Shown here in pieces: positions 8,636 through 17,977 of a DNA stretch of 64,000 nt. The notes below the pieces were generated by a model. That model did not search any database and was not told where the DNA came from. It worked only from the letters and a program-made list of their open reading frames with translations. The position numbers and the translations under genes are program-made. Positions within the stretch are counted from its first letter, which is position 1, and every line of letters starts with the position of its first letter. The stretch comes from Acetatifactor muris. GTDB lineage: Bacteria > Bacillota > Clostridia > Lachnospirales > Lachnospiraceae. Where the stretch lies: positions 62,001 through 126,000 of the forward strand of contig NZ_JANJZD010000008.1 of NCBI RefSeq assembly GCF_024623325.1, read 5' to 3'.

Positions 8636-8776
8636 TTCTTTTCCTGCCGCATTCGCAGCTTTTCCTTTCTGTGTTTTCTACATGTATTCGTTCAGCTCGT
8701 CTTCTCTCATAACAATTCAAACTACATCTGAATGTTACATACGCGCTGAGCACATGAAAAACATATCAGAAATTCC

Positions 8777-8823
8777 GGTTGTCAACCACCAACTGCGCTT
8801 TGCAATCTGTCAACCGGCGGTTG
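8777..8823. promoter_or_regulatory. Candidate operators upstream of the XRE regulator
   Basis: Two short palindromes sit 23 bases apart: GGTTGTCAACC at 8777-8787 and CAACCGGCGGTTG at 8811-8823. They share the half-site CAACC/GGTTG. On the minus strand the first overlaps a TTGACA-like -35. Autoregulation is an inference from position and symmetry. Confidence 0.35.
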
Positions 8824-8894
8824 CAACTGCTTTTTGGCATGCTCGGATTGCACTTTTTATCTCTCTCCTGCTTCAGCTACAGGCATTTCAGAAA

Positions 8895-10019
8895 TCATTT
8901 CTGTCCCTCCAGACGCTTTTCCATATATTCATATCCATAATGGGTCCGGAATTTCAATGCCGTTGATTTGGAAATTTTGCCCTGCGCATACAGTTTCAGA
9001 AGACTTCCGTCCATGGTGCACATTCCGTCATTCATACCGGACTGCATGACAGAATCCAACTGGTTCACTTTGTTCTCCCGAATGATATTCTGAACGGCAT
9101 CCGTCACCTTCAGAATCTCAAATACGGGAATTCTGACCTGATTGCCGTTGTCGCCTTCCTCGGTGGTAGGCACAAGCTGCTGACAAACTACCGCTTTCAA
9201 CACCTGAGCAAGCTGAACTCTGGCCTGCTCTTTATCGGGAAATACATCCACAATACGGTTGATGGTATCCGCCGCGCTGCTGGTATGCAGCGTACTGAAT
9301 ACCAGCACCCCTGTCTCCGCTGCGATAAGCGCCGAATAAATAGTATCGTAATCTCGCATTTCTCCCAGGAATATCACATCCGGGCTCTCTCTCAGAGCGG
9401 AGCGGAGGGCGTCCAGATAGCCCGGCGTGTCAATAGAAATCTCTCGTTGGGTCACAATAGCGCTTTTGTGCCGGTGAATATACTCAATGGGATCTTCCAT
9501 AGTGATAATATGGCAGTCACGAGTACTGTTTATACGGTCTATCATACAGGCCAGCGTGGTAGATTTCCCTGTTCCCGCCGCACCTGTCACCAGCACCAGT
9601 CCGCCGCTGGTATCGGCCAGTGAAAGGACATCTTCCGAAATTCGCAGTCGTGCCGGGTCCGGCAGTTCAAAGCGAATCACGCGGATAACTGCCGCCAGAG
9701 AGCCTCTCTGCCGGAACACATTGACACGAAAGCGTCCTCCCGGAAATGTACCATGTTCCGTTTCTCTCCTGGGCATAGACAGTGAAAAGTCATCGTCTTC
9801 CCCGCGTTCAAGCCGCGTGCGGTCACGATGGGCCTCCTGGTAGATCTCGTCCACCAACTGTCCAATCACATTCGGCATCATCATTTTATCCCCGATTCTC
9901 TTCTGCCTGCCATTTCGTTTCATCGTAACCGGCAATCCTGCCACCAGAAAAATATCAGAGACATCTTCATCCCGCACTGCCTGCTCCAGAATCTCATATA
10001 TGCCAATATTTCTGTCCAT
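8895..10019 (-). CDS. pilT: PilT-type twitching ATPase
   Basis: The protein has about 374 residues from the ATG at 10019; a GTG at 10031 is possible but too close to the GAGAGG site. Motifs are Walker A TGAAGTGKST (near residue 150), the Asp box ITMEDPIEY, Walker B DVIFLGEMRD and the His box STLHTSSAADTINR. The C-terminal DAVQNIIRENK corresponds to the AIRNLIRE motif of PilT. PilT powers pilus retraction in type IV pilus systems. It is the last gene of a six-gene operon that lacks a PilB/GspE assembly ATPase, so this ATPase may do another job here. Confidence 0.9.
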   Translation of the reverse strand: MDRNIGIYEILEQAVRDEDVSDIFLVAGLPVTMKRNGRQKRIGDKMMMPNVIGQLVDEIYQEAHRDRTRLERGEDDDFSLSMPRRETEHGTFPGGRFRVNVFRQRGSLAAVIRVIRFELPDPARLRISEDVLSLADTSGGLVLVTGAAGTGKSTTLACMIDRINSTRDCHIITMEDPIEYIHRHKSAIVTQREISIDTPGYLDALRSALRESPDVIFLGEMRDYDTIYSALIAAETGVLVFSTLHTSSAADTINRIVDVFPDKEQARVQLAQVLKAVVCQQLVPTTEEGDNGNQVRIPVFEILKVTDAVQNIIRENKVNQLDSVMQSGMNDGMCTMDGSLLKLYAQGKISKSTALKFRTHYGYEYMEKRLEGQK

Positions 10020-10109
10020 CTGTCCGTCCACCTCTCTATTTTACTCCGATGCAACAGTTCTGCCTTCCGGCCTGACCGTTACATATCTGTCACCATGGTT
10101 CATACTGCA

Positions 10110-10517
10110 TTAATCCCCAAGCCAGAGATTTCCCATATCCGTTTCCGGCTCCCACGCCTTTCTGATTCTCCAACCACACACACGAAATCCTGAAGTCTCG
10201 TCCGGCACAATTTCCACCGTCAGCGTATACTGGTTCTCAGAAAAAGTCTTCCGAATTACACCTGTCTCGTCTGTCTCTGTCTCTTCCATCCGGGTTATAT
10301 CTCCGCCTTCCGCCAGAAATTCTTTCACCTGTCGCAAAAACGTCTGTCCGTAAAGCTCCAGTTCATATCTGGTCCGCACGGTGTCCGCGTACTGCTGAGC
10401 AAGACTTAAATCCGCCCGGGCTGTGGTGAAATTCAAGATTCCCAATGTGGTCATACATATACTGATAACCGTCAGCAGAATCGCCAGCGGTCCCAGCCTG
10501 ATGGGGATATGTCTCAT
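10110..10517 (-). CDS. Pilin-like hypothetical membrane protein
   Basis: The protein has 135 residues. A single hydrophobic segment at residues 8-28 is followed by an extracellular-type domain with no recognised motif. The layout resembles minor pseudopilins, but no clear prepilin peptidase site precedes the hydrophobic segment. The start at 10517 follows GAAAGGTG. It lies between another pilin-like gene and pilT. The 84-base gap upstream contains a sequence related to the palindrome at 51.87 kb. Confidence 0.7.
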   Translation of the reverse strand: MRHIPIRLGPLAILLTVISICMTTLGILNFTTARADLSLAQQYADTVRTRYELELYGQTFLRQVKEFLAEGGDITRMEETETDETGVIRKTFSENQYTLTVEIVPDETSGFRVCGWRIRKAWEPETDMGNLWLGD

Positions 10518-10601
10518 GATAAATCCACACCTTTCTGCAATCTGTAAGTTCGTAACAATTCCACGACCTGTCTGAACTGTCGCGTAAATTCCCCAAACTG
10601 C

Positions 10602-11066
10602 CTAATGTCCCATATATACCGCCGTCTTCAGCATGTACAGCTGTTCTCCGCTGTCCTCCCTGGACACGTTAATCACACCCTGTGTCAGTCCGTTTTCATT
10701 TCCTGCTTCCGGTACCCACAGCACCTCCACCAGAAAGCTGCCATCCGCCGCCGGCTTCATTTTCTCGTCATATCTTGCCTGCAGAACCTCCTGACCGTCC
10801 TGCCGCAGAATCTCAACGTTTCCATCCTCCTCCAGCAGAACGGCCAGCATTTCCAGGCTGTCGGAAGCGGCCAGAGCCTCTGCCGCGTTCTCTGCCAGAT
10901 GTACCGCATTGGTCAGTACCTTTGCCTTCCCACTCATCTGTCCTGACAAGGCAAAAACTTTTGTCAACACCAGAATCACCGCGATAAATATCAGCGCCAA
11001 AACCAATGTCTCCATATAAAATGATGTGATATGCTGCCCTTTACCTTCTTCCCTGTATCCTCTCAT
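10602..11066 (-). CDS. Pilin-like hypothetical membrane protein
   Basis: The protein has 154 residues with a hydrophobic helix at about 18-40 followed by a soluble domain. No family was recognised with confidence. Its ATG overlaps the stop of the preceding gene (ATGA at 11063-11066), so the two are translationally coupled. Position and topology suggest a minor pseudopilin or assembly subunit of the pilus system. Confidence 0.7.
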   Translation of the reverse strand: MRGYREEGKGQHITSFYMETLVLALIFIAVILVLTKVFALSGQMSGKAKVLTNAVHLAENAAEALAASDSLEMLAVLLEEDGNVEILRQDGQEVLQARYDEKMKPAADGSFLVEVLWVPEAGNENGLTQGVINVSREDSGEQLYMLKTAVYMGH

Positions 11067-11542
11067 CTGCTGCCTTCCCGCACATCCGCCTGCCGGCTTC
11101 TCATATGAAACAATACTCTTCCCCCATCAGTGGTGACGACAAATGTATCTTCCGCTATCTCTTCCACCAGGAAACTTTCCGTCTCTCCGATTACCCTTGC
11201 CGCCGCCGGATTCATCTCTCCGCCAGCCTGTCCGTACTCTTCCATGAGACAGCCATCCTGCCAATAGATTCGAAAGCAGTATCCGGAGTCCCCGTCCGCA
11301 ATGCTCAGTATCTGAGAGCCGCCCTCTTTAGAAAGCGTAACCGCCCCTGCACTGTCGCTGGATTTTACACAGGTAGTCAGATAGGACAGCAACACCCTGC
11401 TCTGATTGTTTTCCGTCTGACCTGACACAGTACTGCGATAGGTCTGTGCACCAAAAAGAACCACCAGAAAAAAGCCGGCCAGAAAAAGACAGGCAATTCC
11501 CATTGTATAGAAAGCCATCGGCAGATTTCTGTCATGTTCCAT
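11063..11542 (-). CDS. DUF4860-like membrane protein of the pilus operon
   Basis: The protein has 159 residues from the ATG at 11542, which is preceded by AAGGAGAAGG; an upstream in-frame ATG at 11566 lacks this site. A hydrophobic segment at about 12-32 is followed by FGAQTYRSTV and a small beta-rich domain. The pattern resembles DUF4860 proteins found in clostridial pilus operons, recalled from family knowledge and not checked. It probably acts as a pseudopilin-like component. Confidence 0.65.
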   Translation of the reverse strand: MEHDRNLPMAFYTMGIACLFLAGFFLVVLFGAQTYRSTVSGQTENNQSRVLLSYLTTCVKSSDSAGAVTLSKEGGSQILSIADGDSGYCFRIYWQDGCLMEEYGQAGGEMNPAAARVIGETESFLVEEIAEDTFVVTTDGGRVLFHMRSRQADVREGSR

Positions 11543-11567
11543 GGTTCCTTCTCCTTTTTCATACAAT

Positions 11568-11885
11568 CTATTCTCTGCTCACCACCCGCACATCCGGAGG
11601 CAGATTGGAGGCAAAGATATCATATGCAACAAAAAAATCCTCTCTGTTGATCTGAAGTCCGTAATTTTCCTCCAGATACTCCAGACTGGGCGGATAGTTT
11701 CCTTCCACCACATAACATTGCAGCGCACTGCGTTCAACGGCAGCCTTCAGCGCCGCGGCACTCTCTTCTCCCATATCTTCACCGGAAGTCCTCGCCCCCC
11801 ATTGAAGCAGAAATACCGCAATCGCCGCAGTCACCGCCGCAAATATTATCAAAGGATAACGCTTTCGCCTTTTATCCACATACAT
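11568..11885 (-). CDS. Small pilin-like membrane protein
   Basis: The protein has 105 residues from the ATG at 11885, which has a G-rich ribosome binding site seven bases upstream. A basic stretch (DKRRKR) precedes a hydrophobic helix at about 11-27. The rest contains CYVVEGNYPPSLEYLEENYGL, cited here by its parts CYVVEGNYP and LEYLEENYG, a pattern typical of short pseudopilins whose N-terminal helix leads into a small globular tail. It sits between pilC and the DUF4860-like gene. Confidence 0.7.
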   Translation of the reverse strand: MYVDKRRKRYPLIIFAAVTAAIAVFLLQWGARTSGEDMGEESAAALKAAVERSALQCYVVEGNYPPSLEYLEENYGLQINREDFFVAYDIFASNLPPDVRVVSRE

Positions 11886-11961
11886 ATTCGTCCCCCCTGC
11901 CGCATTTAGGCACAAAATGAAAAGCCTGTTACTGTGAAGATTGTAAACCGTAACAAAAATC

Positions 11962-13005
11962 CTAACCTACCGCATTCATCATACCAATCAGCGGAAGCAT
12001 AACACTGAGCAGGGAAAGTCCCACTGTCAGCATCAGAATGCCTGACAGAAGCGGATCCACAATTCCCACCAGACGATCCACCAACGCGGAACAGTGACCG
12101 CTCAGCAAATCAGTAAGCTTCTGAAGCACCGATTCCAGATTGCCGCTGCGCTCTCCAGCCAGAAGCATTCTCCCATAGACAGGTTCAAACAGCTTCTCTT
12201 CGAATGCGGCCTGCGCTATGCCATGTCCTTCTCCCATACGGCTGATACATCGTCCGATTCTCTCCTCCACAGGTCTGCAGGAAACCATCTTGCTGCTTTC
12301 CGCCATTGCCGTATCCTGCATCTCACCGCTGGCCAGAAAAGTAGATAGCGCCGCCGTAAAACGGAACATTCCCAGACTCTCCAATATGACGGCACAAACC
12401 GGGATTTTCCCCAGTATGCTCTCCACAATATGCCGCCTCCTGCCGTTCCAGAGAACAAATCCCAGAACCAGTCCCACAATCACAAGCACCATAACCGCCA
12501 GTGCAGCCCAGCAGAAGCCATAGGCCCAGCGTACATATGCATAAGAAGAAGCCGTCAGGCTCCCAGTCAGATTCTCATATACTTCGTTAAACGCCGGAAG
12601 CACCATAGTCAGCATGACTGCCAGCACAGCCACAATAATAACCAGCATGGCTATGGGATAGATAACCGCATTCTTCAGCTTTACCGCCATGGTCTTCTGT
12701 TCCGCATAATACCTTGCAAGCTGGAAAAGCACATCTTCCAGACGTCCTGCATTCTCTCCAGCACTGACCATTCTGACCGCGTATTCCGGAAAAATCCCTG
12801 TGGTCTTCATAGCGGCGGATAACCTCCTGCCGGCTTCTGTCTCTGTCTGCATGATCTTCAGTCCCCGTTCCAGGACACCGCCCTGTTCCCTTCCGGACTG
12901 CAGCAGCGCCACGGCCTCGTCCATCTGAATTCCGGACCGGACCATCATCGCCATACTTTCACAGAATGCACTTACTCCCAGACTGTCCAGTTTTTTCTGT
13001 CTCAT
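11962..13005 (-). CDS. pilC: Type II secretion/type IV pilus inner-membrane protein (GspF/PilC family)
   Basis: The protein has about 347 residues from the ATG at 13005, which follows GGGAG; the frame is open upstream to a TTG at 13062. Two repeated T2SF domains are visible: the first with ESMAMMVRSGIQMDEAV and VRMVSAGENAGRLEDVL, the second with TAALSTFLASGEMQDT and MLLAGERSGNLESVL. Three hydrophobic segments are present. PilC is the platform protein on which pilus or pseudopilus fibres are assembled. It is the first gene of the operon ending in pilT. Confidence 0.9.
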   Translation of the reverse strand: MRQKKLDSLGVSAFCESMAMMVRSGIQMDEAVALLQSGREQGGVLERGLKIMQTETEAGRRLSAAMKTTGIFPEYAVRMVSAGENAGRLEDVLFQLARYYAEQKTMAVKLKNAVIYPIAMLVIIVAVLAVMLTMVLPAFNEVYENLTGSLTASSYAYVRWAYGFCWAALAVMVLVIVGLVLGFVLWNGRRRHIVESILGKIPVCAVILESLGMFRFTAALSTFLASGEMQDTAMAESSKMVSCRPVEERIGRCISRMGEGHGIAQAAFEEKLFEPVYGRMLLAGERSGNLESVLQKLTDLLSGHCSALVDRLVGIVDPLLSGILMLTVGLSLLSVMLPLIGMMNAVG

Positions 13006-13136
13006 TTTATTTCTCCCAATTACAATTCTGCAACTTTCTTCCAGCTCTTCCTTTCCCGGCAATCCCCGGATACTTTCCGTCCATCCCTTTTGCGGCCGCT
13101 GGTCAATATGATTGCTGATTTATAGTTCCGGTTTCT

Positions 13137-14090
13137 TCAATAATAATATACATCCGCATAGTTTGTACCATCTCCGATAAAGGTACCATCCGCACCGTTT
13201 GCCGAAAAAGTCAGATCCAGGCGGTTCCAGTCACCACTTTTCACCTCATAGTCTACGGTCACCCAGCCGGTTTCCTCCGTGTAAAACATATTCCAGGCAT
13301 GATACAGATTATCCGGCGACACATTGCCGAAAACCATCTTCGTGGGAATCCCCTGGCTGCGAAGCATAGACGCCGCAAGCGCGGCATAGTCAAAACAGAT
13401 TCCCTTTCCTGTCCGCAGAGTCTCGTCGGGATCCGGCAGATAGCTCTTGTTGTTCTGCACTGTTGACGCCTTTTCTCTGTCATATGTCACCGAATCACAG
13501 ATGTATTCAAAAACGGCCGCCACAAAAGCAACCGCATCCTCCGCCTCTTCCGCCAGCTCCCCGGCCTTCTTCACACATTCCGAGTCCTTACTGTAGCTGA
13601 CATAATCACTGGGCCGCAGAAAAGGCTGAAATTCGTCCGTCAGCTTCACTTCCTGGTCCGTGGTATACATAACGGCATAATTCGTCTCCGTCGTATTCAC
13701 CATGACCCGAAAAGTGTATACCCCATCCCCACACTGAACAGGAAATATCGACGGTGTCCCGTCATTGGCCACATTATAAGTATAAGTGTCCTCTCCCTTA
13801 ATCACCTGAAATTTCAATCTGGAATCTGCTTTCGCCGAGACAGCCACATATCCCGAAGCTACGGCTGACAGATCTATCTGTGCTTTGTCATCTCCCACAG
13901 CCTTATCGGCATGAAAGGCAGAATCGGCAAACTCCGGAATCTGGTAATGGGTCTTTGTGCTTTCCGTCTTCTCACTTCCTGAAGCCGCATGTACCGTGGA
14001 CTGTCCTTCCGTCTCTCCGCCTCCCCCTCCGCAGCCGCTGAGACACAGTAACAGAGCCAACGCCAGACACTTTATTCTATTATGACGCAT
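13137..14090 (-). CDS. Transglutaminase-like lipoprotein
   Basis: The protein has 317 residues from the ATG at 14090, chosen because a lipoprotein signal follows (LALALLLCLSGC, lipid-modified Cys near residue 20). The frame is open further upstream but without a signal. The C-terminal half has a transglutaminase core with catalytic Cys in TGKGICFDYAAL, His in LYHAWNMFY and Asp in WVTVDYEV. Known homologs are cell-surface proteases or crosslinkers of unclear substrate. It is monocistronic behind its own promoter at 14230-14258. Confidence 0.88.
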   Translation of the reverse strand: MRHNRIKCLALALLLCLSGCGGGGGETEGQSTVHAASGSEKTESTKTHYQIPEFADSAFHADKAVGDDKAQIDLSAVASGYVAVSAKADSRLKFQVIKGEDTYTYNVANDGTPSIFPVQCGDGVYTFRVMVNTTETNYAVMYTTDQEVKLTDEFQPFLRPSDYVSYSKDSECVKKAGELAEEAEDAVAFVAAVFEYICDSVTYDREKASTVQNNKSYLPDPDETLRTGKGICFDYAALAASMLRSQGIPTKMVFGNVSPDNLYHAWNMFYTEETGWVTVDYEVKSGDWNRLDLTFSANGADGTFIGDGTNYADVYYY

Positions 14091-14229
14091 AAAAATATTA
14101 TCACTCTCCCACGCGTCCAACGGCATCCGCATGCCGTGGAGAACCAAACTGAACTTCACTTTTCATCAAATGCCCTGCCGGCGCGGAATTGCATCCGGTA
14201 TTTGAAGAGAAAAATTCCTATGATACTTG

Positions 14230-14258
14230 ATGATAACTCATTTTGGGGAAAATTTCAA
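14230..14258 (-). promoter_or_regulatory. Promoter of the transglutaminase lipoprotein gene
   Basis: On the minus strand a -35 TTGAAA (14258-14253) and a -10 TATCAT (14235-14230) are separated by 17 bases. They lie about 140 bases upstream of the start at 14090. The surrounding stretch 14091-14434 holds no gene and separates the lipoprotein gene from the end of the polysaccharide operon. No clear terminator for that operon was seen here. Confidence 0.6.
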
Positions 14259-14434
14259 CTGTATGAGGGAATTATTTTGGGGGAATTATCTGCACTTTGG
14301 CCATATCCCCCTGAAATCGGTAAAACGAGAATTTTTTGAAAATTCAGAAACAAAAGACTGCTTTCTGGATCAAATCAATTTTTAGAATTGCAAACCGCAC
14401 TATATCCTGGTGATTGCCATCAGCATCAATAGTC

Positions 14435-15415
14435 TCATTCTTTTATATATCTGTACATGGTGCTTACTCTTTCCGCTATCTGCTCCCCTGTTAAGCCACT
14501 CTGCTCAATCTGATACTGGTAATCGCCAGGCTTGACAAACAAATCTTCAATCCCAATAATGTCTAACGGAGCATGTTTTTCTTTTTTCACCAGAACTTCA
14601 CTTACAGCGCTTCCTAAGCCTCCAAGAATACTGTGCTCTTCAACGGTTATTACCAGCCTGTGATTATCAGAAGCCACATTGACAGTCTCCTCATCCAAAG
14701 GCTTAATTGTATGCATATTAATGACACTGCAACTGATACCTTCTTCTTCAAGAATGGCTGCTGCTTTCAAAGACTGGCTTACCATAGAACCTGCAGCGAT
14801 AAAACATACATCCTCACCCTGCTTTAACTGTATGGCCTTTCCTATTTCAAAATCATAATCTTCTTTATATATGACAGGTGTATTAACAGGTCCAGTCAAA
14901 CGAATATAGGTAGGATCATTTGTCTTTGCAGCGGCAAGCATACATTTTATTACTTCTGTGCAATCTGCAGGAGACAGTACTACAATATTAGGCAGAGAAC
15001 GCATAAACGCAATATCCTCCACACTTATATGCGTTGCTCCCAATATTCCTGCTCCGTAACCTGCTGTCAGACCAAGCATTTTTATTGGCAGCTTCATATA
15101 TGCCATATTAACTCTAACCTGATCTGCACACCTGGAAGAGCAAAAACTTGCATAAGTTGAAACAAAAGGTATAAATCCTTCTTTTGCCAGTCCACCGGCA
15201 GCACCCACCATATTCTGTTCAGCTATACCAAAATTATATAATTTATCTGGATATTGCTCCCTGAATCGCTCCAACCCAGAAAAAAAACACAAATCAGCTG
15301 TGAGCATCAGCACTTTCGGATTACTTTCTACCATTTCCATTGCAGCACTTCCTACAGCACCACTTGGTCCCAAACGAGACCAGATACGAATATTTTTAGA
15401 ATCAATCTTAATCAT
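14435..15415 (-). CDS. Transketolase, C-terminal subunit
   Basis: The protein has 326 residues. It carries the pyrimidine-binding half of transketolase (SAAMEMVESNPKVLMLTADL, the YNFGIAEQNMVGAAGGLA motif with the catalytic Glu, and TYASFCSSRCADQVR) and the C-terminal domain. Its ATG overlaps the end of the N-terminal subunit gene. Split transketolases transfer a two-carbon ketol unit to an aldehyde using thiamine diphosphate. As the last gene of the operon, next to SDR and LuxC genes, it probably has a dedicated biosynthetic role rather than a pentose phosphate role. Confidence 0.92.
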   Translation of the reverse strand: MIKIDSKNIRIWSRLGPSGAVGSAAMEMVESNPKVLMLTADLCFFSGLERFREQYPDKLYNFGIAEQNMVGAAGGLAKEGFIPFVSTYASFCSSRCADQVRVNMAYMKLPIKMLGLTAGYGAGILGATHISVEDIAFMRSLPNIVVLSPADCTEVIKCMLAAAKTNDPTYIRLTGPVNTPVIYKEDYDFEIGKAIQLKQGEDVCFIAAGSMVSQSLKAAAILEEEGISCSVINMHTIKPLDEETVNVASDNHRLVITVEEHSILGGLGSAVSEVLVKKEKHAPLDIIGIEDLFVKPGDYQYQIEQSGLTGEQIAERVSTMYRYIKE

Positions 15416-16242
15416 AATATAGTCTCCAGTTCTTCTATCGCCTGTTCATATTGCATCTTCGAAAGCCTGGAATTGTGAAATCTCCAATTATTCTCCATAT
15501 ATGAGATCCCTTTTCCCTTAACAGTTTTTGCAATAATAACAAACGGCTTATCATTTTTCATATCATAAGCATCAATCAATGCTTCAACATTGTGGCCATC
15601 CAGCTCAATTACATCCCATCCAAATGACTTCCATTTTTCACCCATCGGAGACATATTAAGAACGGCATCTGTTTCCCCGTCATACTGAATCCCATTTGTA
15701 TCTATAATTGCCACAAGTCTGTTCAGGCCAAAGTGTGATGCACTTGCTGCCGCTTCCCAGACTGAACCCTCATCACACTCTCCGTCCCCCATAAAAACAA
15801 AAACTCTGGACTTGTCATTATTCTTACGCTTTAGGGCAAGGCAGACACCTACCCCCAAAGAAAGCCCCTGTCCCAGACTGCCGCTTGCAAACTCTATTCC
15901 GCGAAGTCCATTTAAGGAGGGGTGACCAGAAAGCAGCGACCCATTCTTTTTGAATTCGTCTAACTGCTCTCTTTCCAGAATCCCTGCCTGGACCATGGCC
16001 GGATATAAAGCAAGCGCCGCATGACCTTTGCTTAGAATTACCCGATCCCGTTCTTCCCATTCTGTATTTTCATTATTATATCTAAGGCGGCCAACATATA
16101 ATGCAGAAAGCATTTCTGCCATCGACAGACTGCCACCCAAATGAGCGCCTGTATTTCCAGTGGCATATGTCATATCTATAATATCTCTTCGTATTTGTAA
16201 TGCTGCATCCGAGCATTTATCAACCATACCAAAATCAGCCAT
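15412..16242 (-). CDS. Transketolase, N-terminal subunit
   Basis: The protein has 276 residues, the usual size of the thiamine diphosphate-binding half. Motifs are HLGGSLSMAEMLSALY, the catalytic His in LSKGHAALALY, SGSLGQGLSLGVG, and the metal and cofactor motif GDGECDEGSVWEAA ending in NRLVAIIDTNG. It pairs with the C-terminal subunit encoded next, with a four-base overlap. Its ATG overlaps the stop of the SDR gene (TAATG). No stand-alone pentose phosphate genes lie near. Confidence 0.92.
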   Translation of the reverse strand: MADFGMVDKCSDAALQIRRDIIDMTYATGNTGAHLGGSLSMAEMLSALYVGRLRYNNENTEWEERDRVILSKGHAALALYPAMVQAGILEREQLDEFKKNGSLLSGHPSLNGLRGIEFASGSLGQGLSLGVGVCLALKRKNNDKSRVFVFMGDGECDEGSVWEAAASASHFGLNRLVAIIDTNGIQYDGETDAVLNMSPMGEKWKSFGWDVIELDGHNVEALIDAYDMKNDKPFVIIAKTVKGKGISYMENNWRFHNSRLSKMQYEQAIEELETIL

Positions 16243-16991
16243 TACATTCCTCCGTCCACTCTGATTACCTGTCCCGTTATATAACTGGAGAGATCACTTG
16301 CTAAAAACATGATTACATTACTTATTTCATCAAGCTTTGCAACACGGTTCATCATAACATTTGAAATCACAGTATTTTTAAGCTCCTCATCAATAAGCTT
16401 CCCCATTTCAGTATCCACAATTCCTGGTGCTATTGCATTGACACGAATATTATATGGCGCAAATTCTCTGGCCAATTGTCTTACTCCGCCAATAACAGCT
16501 GCCTTGCTGGCTGCATATTCATACTGGGCAGGTCTGCCATCGATACCGGCAACAGATGAAATATTAACGATTGAACCTGAATGTTGTCGGATCATAAGCC
16601 TCGAAATATATTGCGTTAAAAGTGTCAGCCCGAAGAAATTAACTTCGAAAACTCTTTTCATTTTCGCTAAAGCTGTCATAGTAAAACCAGAGCTGTCTTC
16701 GACAACACCTGCAACATTTACAAGAATATCAACAGTGCGTTTGGAATTTTTAATTTCCATAACAGCTGCCTTAATCTGAGCTTCGTCAGTCATGTCAAAG
16801 TAAAGCGGCTGAATTTCTACAGAATATTTTTCTGATAATATTTTCATATCTGCTTCAAAGTCAGAGTCCTTTTTTCTCGCACATGCCCATACATTAGCCC
16901 CATTTCTGGCAAAAACCTCCACTGTAGCATGTCCTATTCCTCTTTTCGCACCAGTTATGACAGCATTTTTATTATCTAACAGCATTTCCAT
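16242..16991 (-). CDS. Short-chain dehydrogenase/reductase
   Basis: The protein has 249 residues, a classical SDR. It has the cofactor motif TGAKRGIGHA at residues 14-23, NVAG near 89, the catalytic Ser in NISSVAG and YEYAASKAA with the active Tyr and Lys, and VRVDGG at the C-terminus. Arg/Lys residues after the glycine motif suggest NADPH. It resembles 3-oxoacyl-ACP reductases, and it may reduce a keto group made by the adjacent transketolase. The substrate is inferred only from context. Confidence 0.88.
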   Translation of the reverse strand: MEMLLDNKNAVITGAKRGIGHATVEVFARNGANVWACARKKDSDFEADMKILSEKYSVEIQPLYFDMTDEAQIKAAVMEIKNSKRTVDILVNVAGVVEDSSGFTMTALAKMKRVFEVNFFGLTLLTQYISRLMIRQHSGSIVNISSVAGIDGRPAQYEYAASKAAVIGGVRQLAREFAPYNIRVNAIAPGIVDTEMGKLIDEELKNTVISNVMMNRVAKLDEISNVIMFLASDLSSYITGQVIRVDGGM

Positions 16992-16997
16992 TACCTC

Positions 16998-17957
16998 TTA
17001 GCATTCCAGCTGACTTAATATTCCTCTTACCTTTTCAACTGCATCAAAAAATCTGCGGTATTCGTCCGGAGCCCATTTTTCACGTATTCTCTGCTGCACT
17101 CCAACAGGTCCTATTACAGACGGAACAGAGAGAGACACACCTCTTACGCCATGTTCGCCCATCAGTGGTGAGCTGACAGACACTATTGTAGGCCTCTGAT
17201 TCATAATTGCATCAGCTATAAAGCATACGGAAGTCGCAATTCCATAATGGGTCTTTCCTTTTGCCCTTATTATCTCGGCTCCCATATCACGAGTTGTTGT
17301 CTCTATCTGCTCACGTATGTTGCTGTTCCATTCTATCCCTATACACTGACAATACTCTTCAATTGGTATTCCGCCAACTGTAACGCGACTCCAAACCGGA
17401 ACCTGTCCATCTCCATGTTCCCCAACCAGATATCCGTTAATAACACCAGTACTCAAATTCAAATAATCCGCAACACTTCTGACAAATCTGGATGTATCAA
17501 GCAAACATCCAGAACCAAATACCATACCATTGGGAAGACTCATCCATTCGCTTGCTTTTTGGGTAAGAATATCAACCGGATTTGATATGACTAATATACA
17601 CCCTCTGGTATAATGCTTTTTTACCGAGTCGATAACGCGTCTCATAATCTCTGCGTTTTCGCTTGTCATATCCAGCCTTGACTCTCCCTGTCGTCTATTA
17701 CGCCCCGCTGTTATTATAATCAAATCGCAATCTGTACAATCCACATAGTCACCAGCATATAAGTCAGCAGTTCCCATGATCGGAATACCATGTCTGATAT
17801 CTTTAGCCTCACCGTCACACTTTACCTTATCAATATCAATTAGTACAATTTCTCTTGCAATATTTCGCAATGCAAGTGCATATGCTATAGACGCCCCCAC
17901 GAAACCGGCTCCAATAATCGCAACTTTCCTGGTGCCAATTTTATATACCGGCTTCAT
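16998..17957 (-). CDS. Lactate/malate dehydrogenase family protein
   Basis: The protein has 319 residues. It has the NAD motif IIGAGFVGASIAYAL, SNPVDILT, the proton-relay His in GEHGDGQVPVWS and the family fold. The substrate loop reads TAGRNRRQGESRLD. Aligned to lactate dehydrogenases (AGANQKPGETRLD) the specificity position normally held by Gln (Gln102) is Arg, as in malate dehydrogenases. It therefore probably oxidises or reduces a 2-hydroxy/2-keto acid other than lactate. GGAGG lies before the ATG at 17957. Confidence 0.88.
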   Translation of the reverse strand: MKPVYKIGTRKVAIIGAGFVGASIAYALALRNIAREIVLIDIDKVKCDGEAKDIRHGIPIMGTADLYAGDYVDCTDCDLIIITAGRNRRQGESRLDMTSENAEIMRRVIDSVKKHYTRGCILVISNPVDILTQKASEWMSLPNGMVFGSGCLLDTSRFVRSVADYLNLSTGVINGYLVGEHGDGQVPVWSRVTVGGIPIEEYCQCIGIEWNSNIREQIETTTRDMGAEIIRAKGKTHYGIATSVCFIADAIMNQRPTIVSVSSPLMGEHGVRGVSLSVPSVIGPVGVQQRIREKWAPDEYRRFFDAVEKVRGILSQLEC

Positions 17958-17977
17958 CCTGTTTACCTCCGCTATTC

